DNA of 64,000 bases from Halorubrum sp. CBA1229. Its GTDB lineage: Archaea > Halobacteriota > Halobacteria > Halobacteriales > Haloferacaceae. Positions 27,501-34,890 of this stretch are shown here, piece after piece. A program made the position numbers and the translations under genes. Position 1 is the stretch's first letter. Every line of letters begins with the position of its first letter. A model generated the notes under the pieces. It ran no database searches. It saw only the letters and a program-made list of their open reading frames with translations, and was not told where the DNA came from. The stretch lies in assembly GCF_003721435.2 (NCBI RefSeq), contig NZ_CP054585.1:682001-746000 (forward strand), in the 5' to 3' direction.

Positions 27501-28216
27501 CCCGCGCCCGGGAGGCCCGCGACGTCGCCGAGCGCGTCGGCGCCGACCTCTACCGCGCGCTCGCCGTGAGCAACCTCGGGTCGGCGGCGCAGCTCGCCGG
27601 CGACCTCGACCGCGCGGAGCGGCTCCTCCGCGACGCGCTCGGCTCCTTCGAGGCGCTCGACGCCGACGACCGGTGCGCGATGGCCGCGGCGACGCTCGCC
27701 GACGTCGCCGTCGATCGCGGCGACCTCGAGGCCGCCGAGCGGTGGATCGACCGGGCCGAGGTGGCGCTCGGCGACCGAGCCAATCCGCGCCGTCGGGCGA
27801 TACTGGACCGGGTCCGGGGCGCCGTCGCGCTCCGGCGCGGCGACCCGGAAGCTGCCGAGCGCGCCGTCGCGGACGCGATAGAGCGGGCCCGAGAGGGCGG
27901 GTTCACCGACGTCGAGGCCCGGGCGCTCGCCGACTTCGGGGCGGTCGCGGCCGAGCGCGGGGACGCGGCGGCGGCCGCCGACCGCCTGACCGAGGCGATC
28001 GACCTGGCCCGCGAGGTCGAGTGTGCGCGCGCGCTCGCCGAGGCGGCCGGCGGGATGGCGGACCTGCTGTCGGACCGCGACGCGCGCGCACTCGACCCGA
28101 CCGCGCCCGACCCGGTCCCCGAGGGTTCGGCCGCCGACCCGACGGCGTACCGCGAGCTTGCCGACCGGTGGCGCGCCGACGGGGACGGGGCCGCCGTCGA
28201 GTTCGGAGAGGGGTAG
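24542..28216 (+). CDS. Large HTH/FilR1-like/P-loop NTPase/TPR fusion protein (STAND-type regulator)
   Basis: 1224 residues with four parts. (1) Residues about 1-65: winged helix, LVDELGHSRSTVNRAIDEL. (2) About 65-265: a region like the effector domain of haloarchaeal FilR1-type regulators (PLERLDEALAGADAVAAALP; then VLVADDAALLLVFDGDGRVH and ESTDSAAVAWARDRVDRL). (3) A P-loop ATPase: Walker A GPPGSGKST at 352-360, Walker B VVAED at 407-411, then helical and wing-like segments to about 780. (4) About 781-1190: nine or ten TPR units, e.g. ALMDVGNALDALDATDAVVD and VLLNLGAIAEQRGEVDEAVA. HTH + STAND NTPase + TPR resembles MalT-type ligand-gated activators, but with the DNA-binding domain at the N-terminus. 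Target and ligand are unknown; the divergent aldehyde dehydrogenase homologue is the obvious candidate target. Confidence 0.85.
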   Translation: MAGASELVDVVERRLDFLERLLEDPLRKHELVDELGHSRSTVNRAIDELEAAGLVAAATDGYRATLTGRLLARGYRRFLTVADDVDAASEALAPLGPDASIEAVALRDADVFRAAAPDPYRPLERLDEALAGADAVAAALPALPYPRLLDRCRRAAAGGRVDLALSDSTYRHARDRYADTLAGLARRDAAVSVVDEVDVGVLVADDAALLLVFDGDGRVHGVIESTDSAAVAWARDRVDRLAAAGRDVGEELAAMEAVRDDSAGEAGAFDGRFGSTDDGGDALGDQGFATLDDDLLDREPDPTAPLRATPSFAEVDAGYALDRTAPRDGERRSVADELIEGLAAGEDRALVGPPGSGKSTVCRLAAVRWYRSGRGPVLYRDGDGGEAFTATERLRERAAAADGHALVVAEDAVDPGAAEAVSAARTLAERDDVSFLFDARAAAYDDPDSLPLSPADLGYRRRIETIRMPRLDEREAERFAEHVADLVGAPPAADPAALLDGIRGSGPGPSVLDGAEDTGTGTAAAEADRPGELLCLLHHLVRAGDRATGDDAVRSAGRSDDSGRGADPESGSGPSGVAETGFEASVEAAIRDLVDRPPPTADVAVLVNLLNVAGVREVRELAYALVGDGEGGRDASPEAVRRALGGLEGAVLVPAHGEPDRTVHEEWSVLFLERLLDREPEPVVARRVGRVATRLLSLADDPARRSRVRRAVGGDAPAMGRIERNPEEWASETTRRLYGVGRRYPRLAGLYGRVRYSWIDLPDACPAELRDRAPEWVARMYVDAGDLDGAVEALDAWRPADEGGEAERQRGLGDVARRRGEHDAARERYERATELFESAGDRRGLAAAIRGCAQAAHFAGDYEAAYEDASQAYAVAAAIDDPIATAKALMDVGNALDALDATDAVVDHYRVAGDLFRAYDDLHGEANVRANLAVARRRRGELTAAERAAERALDGYRTVGDEHREAVVLLNLGAIAEQRGEVDEAVARAREARDVAERVGADLYRALAVSNLGSAAQLAGDLDRAERLLRDALGSFEALDADDRCAMAAATLADVAVDRGDLEAAERWIDRAEVALGDRANPRRRAILDRVRGAVALRRGDPEAAERAVADAIERAREGGFTDVEARALADFGAVAAERGDAAAAADRLTEAIDLAREVECARALAEAAGGMADLLSDRDARALDPTAPDPVPEGSAADPTAYRELADRWRADGDGAAVEFGEG

Positions 28217-28315
28217 CGCCGGCGGCTCCCGACGGGGAGCGCCTGACGATACGCTCCGGCCGAGGGCCGCGGCCGCGTTCGTAACGGCTTTGCGCGTGGC
28301 CGGGACAGTGCGGGT

Positions 28316-28822
28316 ATGACCGACGCCGACGCGCTCGCGGACCTGCGGACCGGCGCCGACTACCAGTTCGGCGCCGGCGCGGGCCGCGCCCTCTTCCCCC
28401 CCGACGAGCCGCTGACCCTCCGGCGATCGAGCGGCGGCCGCCCGCGACAGGTGATCGTCGGCGACGTCGACGACACGCCCGGCAGCTCCGAGGGAGACCG
28501 CCTCGTCTCGTACGGCACCGACGGGCGGTTCACGCTCGGCGTCGCCGGCGGCCGGCGGGTGCGCGAGGCGTTCGACCCGCCGCGGCACCGGGTCGTCGTC
28601 GGCGAGGAGAGCGAGCCGTTCGTGCGCGAGGGGCGAAACGCCTTCGCGAAGTTCGTGACCGCGGCCGACGACGGGATTCGCCCCGGCGACGAGGTGCTCG
28701 TCGTCGATGAGACGGACGCGCTGTTCGCTGTCGGCCGCGCGGAGCTCTCCGGCGCGGAGGCCGAGGCGTTCGCGAGCGGCGTCGCCGTCAAGGTGCGGAA
28801 CGGGGTCGGCGACGCGGAGTAG
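28316..28822 (+). CDS. PUA-domain RNA-binding protein
   Basis: 168 residues. The C-terminal half is a PUA domain: RHRVVVGEESEPFVREGRNAFAKFVTAADDGIRPGDEVLVVDETDALFAVGRAELS, with the characteristic PGDEVxVVD turn. The N-terminal half (DYQFGAGAGRALFPPDEPLTLRRSSGGRPRQV) resembles the C-terminal accessory domains of archaeosine tRNA-guanine transglycosylases. It has no catalytic domain, so a role as RNA-binding partner in tRNA or rRNA modification is inferred from the fold. It lies between the STAND-type gene and the riboflavin-pathway gene, same direction. Confidence 0.85.
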   Translation: MTDADALADLRTGADYQFGAGAGRALFPPDEPLTLRRSSGGRPRQVIVGDVDDTPGSSEGDRLVSYGTDGRFTLGVAGGRRVREAFDPPRHRVVVGEESEPFVREGRNAFAKFVTAADDGIRPGDEVLVVDETDALFAVGRAELSGAEAEAFASGVAVKVRNGVGDAE

Positions 28823-28863
28823 TCGACCGAAACGATCATTTCCCGCCCGCGAGACGGGCGCGT

Positions 28864-29553
28864 ATGCACGTCGTCGTCAACGCCGCCCAGAGCGTCGACG
28901 GGAAGCTCGCGACGCGGCGCCGGGAGCAGCTCCGCATCTCGGGCCCGGAGGACTTCGACCGGGTCGACCGCGTCAGGGCCGCCGCGGACGCGGTGCTCGT
29001 GGGCGTCGGGACGGTGCTCGCCGACGACCCGCACCTCACGCTCGACGAGGAGGACCGCCGCGTCCAGCGCCTGCGGAACGGCCGCTCCGGGAATCCCGCC
29101 CGCGTCGTCGTCGACTCGGCGGGGCGGACGCCGACCGACGCCCGGATCCTCGACGACGCGGCGACGACGTATCTGCTCGTCTCGGAAGCGACGACCGCGG
29201 AGCGTCGCGAGGCGCTGACCGCGGCCGGCGCGGAAGTCGTCGCGGTCGAGCGCGGGCCCGACGGGAATCACGTCGACCTCGCCGCCGGGGTCACCGAGCT
29301 GTCCGACCGCGGCGTCGACCGCCTGATGGTCGAGGGGGGCGGCGAGGTGATCTACTCGTGTTTCGCCGCGGGGCTCGTCGACGAACTCCACGTCTACGTC
29401 GGCTCGATGGTGATCGGCGGGCGCGAGGCGCCGACGCTCGCCGACGGCGAGGGGTTCACGGAGGCGTTCCCGCGGCTCGATCTGGTCGACACCGAGCGGC
29501 TCGACGACGGGGTCGTGCTCTCGTACGAGGTCCGCGACGGCGACGCGTCGTGA
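28864..29553 (+). CDS. arfC: 2,5-diamino-6-(ribosylamino)-pyrimidinone 5'-phosphate reductase
   Basis: 229 residues of the RibD C-terminal (dihydrofolate-reductase-like) family: VVVNAAQSVDGKLATRRREQLRISGPEDFDRVDRVRAAADAVLVGVGTVLADDP, VVVDSAGRTPTDARIL, and the NADPH/ribose-phosphate site LMVEGGGEVIYSCFAAGLVDEL. In archaea the stand-alone reductase acts before deamination on the way to riboflavin and F420. A TATA-like GATCATTTC lies 26 bases before the ATG. The 3' end is followed by an imperfect tandem copy of its last 25 bases. Confidence 0.93.
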   Translation: MHVVVNAAQSVDGKLATRRREQLRISGPEDFDRVDRVRAAADAVLVGVGTVLADDPHLTLDEEDRRVQRLRNGRSGNPARVVVDSAGRTPTDARILDDAATTYLLVSEATTAERREALTAAGAEVVAVERGPDGNHVDLAAGVTELSDRGVDRLMVEGGGEVIYSCFAAGLVDELHVYVGSMVIGGREAPTLADGEGFTEAFPRLDLVDTERLDDGVVLSYEVRDGDAS

Positions 29554-29576
29554 GATCCGCGACGGCGACGCGTGAG
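29527..29576 (+). repeat. Tandem duplication across the arfC stop codon
   Basis: Units 29527-29551 and 29552-29576 share TCCGCGACGGCGACGCGT and differ at a few flanking bases. The gene stop is TGA at 29551-29553; the second copy supplies TGA at 29573-29575 in another frame. Confidence 0.85.
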
Positions 29577-29703
29577 AGGCCCTCGGCGACCCCGTCCGAC
29601 TCCCCTGCCGGACGTTTCATAAATGACGAGGGGTGTGTGATCGTTCGCCACGGATCGGCGGGTATACGGCCCGTGCTACCGGGTTACACCCGATTCACCG
29701 AAG

Positions 29704-29712
29704 TCTTTATAT
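29704..29712 (+). promoter_or_regulatory. TATA box upstream of the coiled-coil gene
   Basis: TCTTTATATG, the best TATA match in the interval; would start RNA near 29733, giving a leader of about 120 bases. Confidence 0.55.
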
Positions 29713-29727
29713 GTCGGCTAGTGGTAT

Positions 29728-29743
29728 GTTCTGGTACCAGAAC
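29728..29743. promoter_or_regulatory. Perfect 16-base palindrome over the predicted start of the coiled-coil mRNA
   Basis: GTTCTGGTACCAGAAC is identical to its reverse complement and overlaps the transcription start predicted from the TATA box. Mixed base composition makes a chance match less likely than for an all-G+C palindrome. A dimeric repressor would bind here. Confidence 0.6.
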
Positions 29744-29774
29744 GCCTCCGGCGCTGGTGGGATCGCACGCTGAA

Positions 29775-29852
29775 ATGAACGGGAGCTCTTGTGAACGGCC
29801 CGACGCACGACGGCGAGCGACTGCCACCCCCGGAGCGGTGATGGAGAGATAA
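29775..29852 (+). CDS. Possible 25-residue upstream open reading frame
   Basis: ATG at 29775, stop TAA at 29850-29852, 3 bases before the coiled-coil ATG. Encodes M-N-G-S-S-C-E-R-P-D-A-R-R-R-A-T-A-T-P-G and five more residues ending V-M-E-R region. Its last codons contain GGTGAT (29837-29842), complementary to the 3' end of haloarchaeal 16S rRNA, which probably serves the downstream gene. Arg-rich composition is unlike the acidic proteins around, so it may be untranslated; retained as a possible coupling ORF. Confidence 0.25.
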   Translation: MNGSSCERPDARRRATATPGAVMER

Positions 29853-29855
29853 AAA

Positions 29856-30779
29856 ATGGTAACGAAAGACGAAGTCATCGAGCAGTACGAGATCGAACCG
29901 ATGGACGAGGCGGACAACGTGGACCTTTCCGAGGACGACCTCGAGAACGGGTCGAAGGGACAGCTCATCAAGCGCGCCGGTCAGCTGCGAGACCGACGCA
30001 ACGAGCTGAACCAGATGGCCTCCGAGCGCGCCTCCAAGCGCGACGACCTCAACGCGAAGACGCGGGAGAAGGTCGACGAGGCCCAGGAACACCGCGAGAA
30101 GCGCGACGAGCTCAACGAGCAGGTCCAGGAGCACAAGGACAAGCGCAACGAGCTCAACGCCGAGGCCAACGAGCTGTTCGACGAGGTCGAGGAGCTCAAA
30201 CAGGACATGGAGCTCGGCTCCGGCAAGTCCATCGAGGAGCTCAAAGAGGAGATCGAAGACCTCGAGTTCCGACAGCAGACCGAGGTTCTCGACGCGGAGG
30301 ACGAGCGCGAGCTCATCGAGAAGATCGACGAGAAGCGAGAGAAGCTCGCCGAGAAGAAGGAGAAGGTCGACGACACCAGCGAGCTCGACGAGCTGGTCGA
30401 GGAGGCCGAGGAGGTCCGGTCCGAGGCGTCCCAGCACCACCAGAAGGTGACTGAGCTCGCCGACAAGGCCCAGGAGCACCACAACCAGATGATCGAGGCC
30501 TACCGCGAGGCCGACGACATCCGCGACGAGGCCGACGAGATGCACGAGCTGTTCGTGGAGGCCCAGGAGGCTGCCGACCAGCACCACGAAGACTTCGTGC
30601 GCGTCCAGAAGCGCCTGCGCGAGCTCGACAAGGAGGAGGAGCGCGAGCGCAAGGACGAGCGCGCGGAGAAGCGCGAGGAGGAGAAGGAGGAGGCCGAGGA
30701 GATCTACCAGAAGTTCAAGGAGGGCGAGACGCTCGACACCGAGGACCTGATGAAGCTCCAGAAGACCGGCCTGCTGTAG
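29856..30779 (+). CDS. Long coiled-coil protein (COG1340-like)
   Basis: 307 residues, almost wholly alpha-helical and charged (Glu, Lys, Arg, Asp over half of all residues) with heptad patterning from about residue 38 to 275, e.g. KRDELNEQVQEHKDKRNELN. This matches the conserved euryarchaeal coiled-coil family COG1340; similar halophile proteins are sometimes misannotated as phosphoserine phosphatase, for which no motif exists here. The C-terminus ends in a conserved-looking short segment EIYQKFKEGETLDTEDLMKL. Unusually for this window, it is preceded by a Shine-Dalgarno match (GGTGAT) and a long leader. Structural or ribosome/RNA-associated role unknown. Confidence 0.85.
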   Translation: MVTKDEVIEQYEIEPMDEADNVDLSEDDLENGSKGQLIKRAGQLRDRRNELNQMASERASKRDDLNAKTREKVDEAQEHREKRDELNEQVQEHKDKRNELNAEANELFDEVEELKQDMELGSGKSIEELKEEIEDLEFRQQTEVLDAEDERELIEKIDEKREKLAEKKEKVDDTSELDELVEEAEEVRSEASQHHQKVTELADKAQEHHNQMIEAYREADDIRDEADEMHELFVEAQEAADQHHEDFVRVQKRLRELDKEEERERKDERAEKREEEKEEAEEIYQKFKEGETLDTEDLMKLQKTGLL

Positions 30780-30818
30780 TTCGGTCGAACCGACGTTTCT
30801 GCGGATCTTTCGCGACGC

Positions 30819-30836
30819 GCCGAGCCTCGGCTCGGC
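30819..30836. terminator. Hairpin downstream of the coiled-coil gene
   Basis: 7-base perfect stem GCCGAGC/GCTCGGC with a 4-base loop CTCG, 40 bases after the stop, in the convergent interval with the permease gene. Terminator role is an inference. Confidence 0.35.
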
Positions 30837-30873
30837 ACGAGGCCGACGGTCAGAGACGCCAGTCGCGTATCGC

Positions 30874-30911
30874 GAGCGGGTCGCATCGACTCCCGTTCGA
30901 GAGACCCGCTC
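30874..30911. terminator. 9-base inverted repeat beside the permease stop
   Basis: GAGCGGGTC at 30874-30882 and GACCCGCTC at 30903-30911, perfect complement with a 20-base spacer, 10 bases past the permease stop (minus strand). Possible bidirectional end structure for two convergent genes. Confidence 0.35.
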
Positions 30912-30920
30912 CGAGAGCGC

Positions 30921-32450
30921 TCAGTCGTTGCGGGCCGGTTCCTCCTCGGAGACGAAGCGGTCGTACGCCGACGTGAACTCCGCGTCGGCTTCGGTCGCCT
31001 CCTCCCACGCGGTGAGTCCGCGTTCCGCGGCCGTCCCCGCGATCGAGTTGTCGAGGAGGAACGCGACGAGCCCCCCCACCGCCATGCCCGTCGACCCGAT
31101 GACGTAGATGGTGTTCGCGACGACGTCGGCACCGAGGAGGGGACCGAGCAGGAAGCTGTCGGCCAGTCCCTGTTGCAGGGCGTTCGCGCTCCCGACGCTC
31201 CGCAGGTACTCCGGGACGGCCAGCCCGGAGAAGAGCGCGATCCCGATGATGAAGATGTTACGCGACGAGTCGAGGTCCACGTACTTGAGGTTCGAGAGGC
31301 CGACGCCGACGATCTGGGCGAACATGGCGACGTAGAGGCCGCCGATGATCGGGCTCGGAATAGTGGCGACGAGCTGTCCGAAGTAGCCGACGAACCCGAC
31401 GAGGATCATGAGCGCGGCGCCGATCTGGACGACGTACCGCGAGGCCACGCCGGTGAGGCCGATGGCGCCGACGTTCTCGGAGTACGAGGTCGACCCGCCG
31501 GTGCCCATCACCCCGGAGAAGACGTTCATGAGTCCCTCCATGCCGATGCCGTGGGTCATCCGTTCGCTGCTGGGAGCGCCCATGCCAGAGAGGCGGGCGA
31601 CCGCGTGGTAATCGCCGATGGATTCGACGATGGAGGCGGCGACGCCGGCGAGCATACCGACGACGAACGCGGCCGTCACGTTCGGAACGCCCCACTGGAG
31701 CGGGTAGATGAAGTGGACCGGGTCGGCCGCGGCGACGCTCGCCAGATCGACGTATCCGGGCGTGTCCGGTCCGAAGACGCCGAGGACCGACAGAGCCGCG
31801 GCGAATATCCACGCGACGACGATCCCGAGGAGGACCGGAAACAGCTGGAAGATCTGCGATTTCCCCCCGAGGTACTGCGAGAACAGGACGATCATGAACA
31901 GCGTCAGACCGAGGAGCCACCAGTTCTGCGTCGTCGTGGTGATCTCGGGCGCGTTGAACAGCGACAGGCCGATGAGCACGATGACCGGCACGATGACGAC
32001 CGGCGAGAGGTGCCTTCGCAGCCGGCCGACGAGGCCGAGGTAGCCGATCGCGACCTCGGCGAGCGCGGCGACGATGATCGCGCCTTGGAGTTGGAGCAGC
32101 GCCGCCCGCCAGGCGACGATGCCCTCCGGCGGGTTCGCCGTCACGACGCCGATGACCGCGAGCGCGGGCGCGAGCATCGAGAACGGCGCTCCCTGCACGA
32201 TCGGATAGCGGTTCCCGAACGTCGTCTGCGCGAGCGTCGCGATCCCCGACACGACGAAGAACGTGCCGACGAAACGCGGAATGACCGCGTCGGGCATCCC
32301 CATCGCGCCGGCGAGAAGAAGCGGCACGGCGATGTTCGCGCCCACCATCGTGAGATAATGTTGAGCGCCGAGGAGAAGCGACTTCCCGAGCGGGGGTTTG
32401 TCGTCGATGCCGTACTGAACGAACGCGTCCTCGTCCTCGTTCCCTGCCAT
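30921..32450 (-). CDS. NCS2-family nucleobase permease (uracil/xanthine type)
   Basis: 509 residues with about 12-14 membrane helices: QHYLTMVGANIAVPLLLAGAM at the start, VVIVPVIVLIGLSLF, FVVGMLAGVAASIVESIGDYHAVARLSG carrying the family's conserved glutamate in transmembrane segment 8, and NVFSGVMGTGGSTSYSENVGAIGLTGVASRY around segment 10, the substrate-binding signature. The ATG at 32450 (MAGNEDEDAFVQYGIDDKPP) was chosen; an open frame extending far upstream has no family similarity. Uracil, xanthine or uric acid cannot be distinguished with certainty. Confidence 0.92.
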   Translation of the reverse strand: MAGNEDEDAFVQYGIDDKPPLGKSLLLGAQHYLTMVGANIAVPLLLAGAMGMPDAVIPRFVGTFFVVSGIATLAQTTFGNRYPIVQGAPFSMLAPALAVIGVVTANPPEGIVAWRAALLQLQGAIIVAALAEVAIGYLGLVGRLRRHLSPVVIVPVIVLIGLSLFNAPEITTTTQNWWLLGLTLFMIVLFSQYLGGKSQIFQLFPVLLGIVVAWIFAAALSVLGVFGPDTPGYVDLASVAAADPVHFIYPLQWGVPNVTAAFVVGMLAGVAASIVESIGDYHAVARLSGMGAPSSERMTHGIGMEGLMNVFSGVMGTGGSTSYSENVGAIGLTGVASRYVVQIGAALMILVGFVGYFGQLVATIPSPIIGGLYVAMFAQIVGVGLSNLKYVDLDSSRNIFIIGIALFSGLAVPEYLRSVGSANALQQGLADSFLLGPLLGADVVANTIYVIGSTGMAVGGLVAFLLDNSIAGTAAERGLTAWEEATEADAEFTSAYDRFVSEEEPARND

Positions 32451-32658
32451 CCCTGTGGCGTCAATCAGCGTAAGGCCACAAAAACGCAGCCTTTGGAGGG
32501 CGTCGGACGGCGGAGTTCGGGCGCCCCGTTCCGGGCCGGAGTCGGATCGGGGGAGCGAGCGGTGAGCCGCCTGCGAGTCGAAGCGTTGCGACGGAGTGAC
32601 GGGCGACGGGGTCCCGGCGGCGTGTGCGGTCCATCTGCCGTCGGCGACGGCCGACAGC

Positions 32659-32668
32659 ATATATAAAC
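32659..32668 (+). promoter_or_regulatory. TATA box of the SppA-like gene
   Basis: ATATATAAAC centred about 28 bases before the ATG at 32691. Confidence 0.6.
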
Positions 32669-32690
32669 GGCCGCGCCCCCAACCGGCGGT

Positions 32691-33626
32691 ATGGAGAGCG
32701 ACGCGCGTACGGACGGACGGACCCTCCTCGCGGCCGCCGTGGTCGGCGCGACGGCGACGGTGGCGGGCAAGCGACTCCTCGGCCGACTCACCCGCGGTCG
32801 GTTCGGCGAGACCGAGGAGTACAACGTCGGGAAGGTGACGGTCTCGGGACCGATCACCCGCGACACCGGCCGCCCGTCCCCGCTGTCGGGACCGGGCGGC
32901 ACGACGGCCGACGACGTGGTCGAGCAGATCGAGGCGGCCGACGAGGACGAGGACGTCGAGGCGCTCGTCGTCGAGCTCAACACGCCCGGCGGCGAGGTGC
33001 TCCCGAGCGACGACATCCGGCGCGCGGCGGCCGACTTCGACGGCCCCACGGTCGCGTACGCGACCGACACCTGCGCGTCCGGCGGCTACTGGATCGCGAG
33101 CGGCTGCGACGAGCTGTGGGCGCGCGACGCGAGCCTCGTCGGCTCGATCGGCGTCGTCGGCTCCCGGCCGAACGCGGCCGGGCTCGCGGACAAGCTCGGG
33201 ATCTCCTACGAGCAGTTCACCGCCGGCGAGTACAAGGACGCCGGCGTGCCGCTGCGCGAGATCGAGGAGGACGAGCGGGAGTACCTCCAGGGGATCATCG
33301 ACGGCTACTACGACCAGTTCGTCGAGACCGTCAGCGAGGGGCGCGACATGGATCCGGAGGCGATCCGAGAGACGGAGGCGAGGGTCTACCTCGGCACCGA
33401 CGCGGCCGAGATCGGGCTCGTCGACGAGCTCGGCACCGAGGACGACGTCGAGGACCGGCTCGAACGGCTGATCGGCGCGGAGCCGGAGGTCCGCGAGTTC
33501 ACGCCCGATCGGGGGATCGCGGAGCGGCTCGGCCTCGGCGCGGAGCGCGTCGCGTTCGCCGCCGGCAGCGGCGTCGCGAGCGCCTTCACGAGCGAGGGCG
33601 GCGAGGTCGACGTCGAGCTGCGGTAG
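32691..33626 (+). CDS. sppA: S49-family signal peptide peptidase (SppA-like)
   Basis: 311 residues with one N-terminal hydrophobic segment (TLLAAAVVGATATVAG) anchoring it in the membrane. The serine nucleophile is S130 in DTCASGGYWIASGCDELWA and the general base K182 in FTAGEYKDAGVPLREI; the 52-residue spacing is that of the short SppA enzymes. The LNTPGGEVLPSDDIRRA strand completes the oxyanion region. It degrades remnant signal peptides and perhaps other membrane-proximal peptides. TATA box at 32659 supports the start. Confidence 0.93.
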   Translation: MESDARTDGRTLLAAAVVGATATVAGKRLLGRLTRGRFGETEEYNVGKVTVSGPITRDTGRPSPLSGPGGTTADDVVEQIEAADEDEDVEALVVELNTPGGEVLPSDDIRRAAADFDGPTVAYATDTCASGGYWIASGCDELWARDASLVGSIGVVGSRPNAAGLADKLGISYEQFTAGEYKDAGVPLREIEEDEREYLQGIIDGYYDQFVETVSEGRDMDPEAIRETEARVYLGTDAAEIGLVDELGTEDDVEDRLERLIGAEPEVREFTPDRGIAERLGLGAERVAFAAGSGVASAFTSEGGEVDVELR

Positions 33627-33689
33627 GCGAGGGGCGACATCGGCGACCGGCCGGGGATCGGCCCCGGTGAACCCCTCGCCGACGGGGAG

Positions 33690-33698
33690 CTTTTTATT
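33690..33698 (+). promoter_or_regulatory. TATA box deciding the GTG start of the DUF373 gene
   Basis: CTTTTTATT lies 27 bases before GTG 33721 and downstream of the alternative upstream start, so only the GTG start is compatible with it. Confidence 0.55.
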
Positions 33699-33720
33699 CG
33701 GGCGGAGCGAGAGTCGAGGC

Positions 33721-34848
33721 GTGACGACGCTGGTCATCTGCATCGACCGCTCCGGGGCGATCGGGCGGGCCACGAACGTCCCGATGCCGGTCGCCGGCTG
33801 GGAGGCGGTCCGCTCGCTCGTCACCGACGCCGGGCTCAGCGACCCGGAAGACGCCAGCGTCAACTGTCTGCTCGAGTCGCTGCGGGTCGCCCGCGACCTC
33901 CGCGACGAGCGCGAGGAGGCGGTCGTCGCCGTCGTCTCGGCCGAGAGCGACACCGCCGTCGGCGCCGACCGGTCGATCGCGGCCCAGCTCGACGACCTCG
34001 TGGACCGGTACGACCCCCGCGCCGCGATCGTCGTCGTCGACTCCGCCGAGGACGAGCAGGTGCTCCCGATCGTGGAGTCGCGGATCCCGGTCGACTCCGT
34101 CGACCGCGTCGTCGTCCGGCAGGCCCGCGACATCGAGTCGACCTACTACCTTCTCAAGCAGTTCCTCGCCGACGAGCAGCTCCGGTCGACGATCCTGGTC
34201 CCGTTCGGGGTCGCCCTGCTGCTGCTGCCGGCGCTGTTCTACTGGTTCTCCGCCGCCGAGGCGGTCGCCGGCGTCGCCGGGCTGCTCGGCGCGGCGCTCC
34301 TTTATAAAGGACTCGCGATCGACCGGTTCGTCGCCGGGATGCCCGAGCGGATCCGGGAGGCGCTGTACGCCGGCCAGGTGTCGATCGTCACGTACGTCGT
34401 CGCCGCCGGGCTCGCACTCGTCGGCGGGTTCTTCGGCGTGCTGGCGGCCTCGGATCTCGGGAGCGCGCCCCGCCTCGTGGAGGCGATGGAGTTCACCTAC
34501 ACCGCCGTCCCGTGGTTCGCGGTCGCGGGCGTGACCGCGGCCGTGGGCCGGCTCCTCGACGAGCTGATCCGCGACGAGGGGATCCGGACCCCCTACCTCA
34601 ACCTCCCGTTCGTCATCGTCGCCGTCTCGCTCGTCGTCCGCGGGTTCGCGGGCTACTTCCTCGCGCAGGAGGCGGTGATCGAGCCGTTCGACCCGATCGG
34701 CGTCGGGGTAACCCCCGTCCAGCGGCTCGCGGGGTTCATCGTCGCGGGGATCGTCGTCTCCCTCGTCGGCGTCAAGCTCGCGAGCGACGTGGGGACGGAG
34801 ACGCTGGAGGACGTCATCGACGCGGACCGGGAGACGGACGGGGAGTGA
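33721..34848 (+). CDS. DUF373 membrane protein
   Basis: 375 residues. The soluble N-terminal region, about 1-155 (TTLVICIDRSGAIGRATNVPMPVAGWEAVRSLVTDAGLSDPEDASVNCLLESLRVARDL, then DDLVDRYDPRAAIVVVDSAEDEQVLPIVESRIPVDSVDRVVVRQ), and a following bundle of about six helices are the pattern of archaeal DUF373, a conserved family of unknown function. The start is GTG at 33721: a TATA box (CTTTTTATT) is 27 bases upstream and the family begins at this point. The gene stands alone before aroE. Confidence 0.88.
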   Translation: MTTLVICIDRSGAIGRATNVPMPVAGWEAVRSLVTDAGLSDPEDASVNCLLESLRVARDLRDEREEAVVAVVSAESDTAVGADRSIAAQLDDLVDRYDPRAAIVVVDSAEDEQVLPIVESRIPVDSVDRVVVRQARDIESTYYLLKQFLADEQLRSTILVPFGVALLLLPALFYWFSAAEAVAGVAGLLGAALLYKGLAIDRFVAGMPERIREALYAGQVSIVTYVVAAGLALVGGFFGVLAASDLGSAPRLVEAMEFTYTAVPWFAVAGVTAAVGRLLDELIRDEGIRTPYLNLPFVIVAVSLVVRGFAGYFLAQEAVIEPFDPIGVGVTPVQRLAGFIVAGIVVSLVGVKLASDVGTETLEDVIDADRETDGE

Positions 34849-34890
34849 GCGCAAGGAGCGACGCGGTCTCCCCGCGTCGACCGCGCTCTC

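Larger units (their letters stand above)
29554..29855. other. 302-base leader/promoter region of the coiled-coil gene
   Basis: Holds the duplicated arfC end, a TATA box (29704-29712), a perfect palindrome at the predicted transcription start (29728-29743) and a 25-codon open frame that ends 3 bases before the coiled-coil gene. Nothing else recognisable. Confidence 0.6.

Noticed and set aside
24908-28588. 1226-codon minus-strand open frame antisense to the STAND-type gene
   Set aside because: Its product is arginine-rich low complexity without motifs; the plus strand shows Walker motifs and TPRs.
29726-29773. 15-codon leader peptide starting M-F-W-Y, suggestive of aromatic amino-acid attenuation
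   Set aside because: The ATG is upstream of the predicted RNA start and the aromatic triplet follows from the palindrome; the downstream gene is not a biosynthetic gene.
32451-34133. Upstream extension of the permease frame to a 1070-codon protein
   Set aside because: Permease similarity starts at 32450; the extension is antisense to sppA and DUF373 genes.
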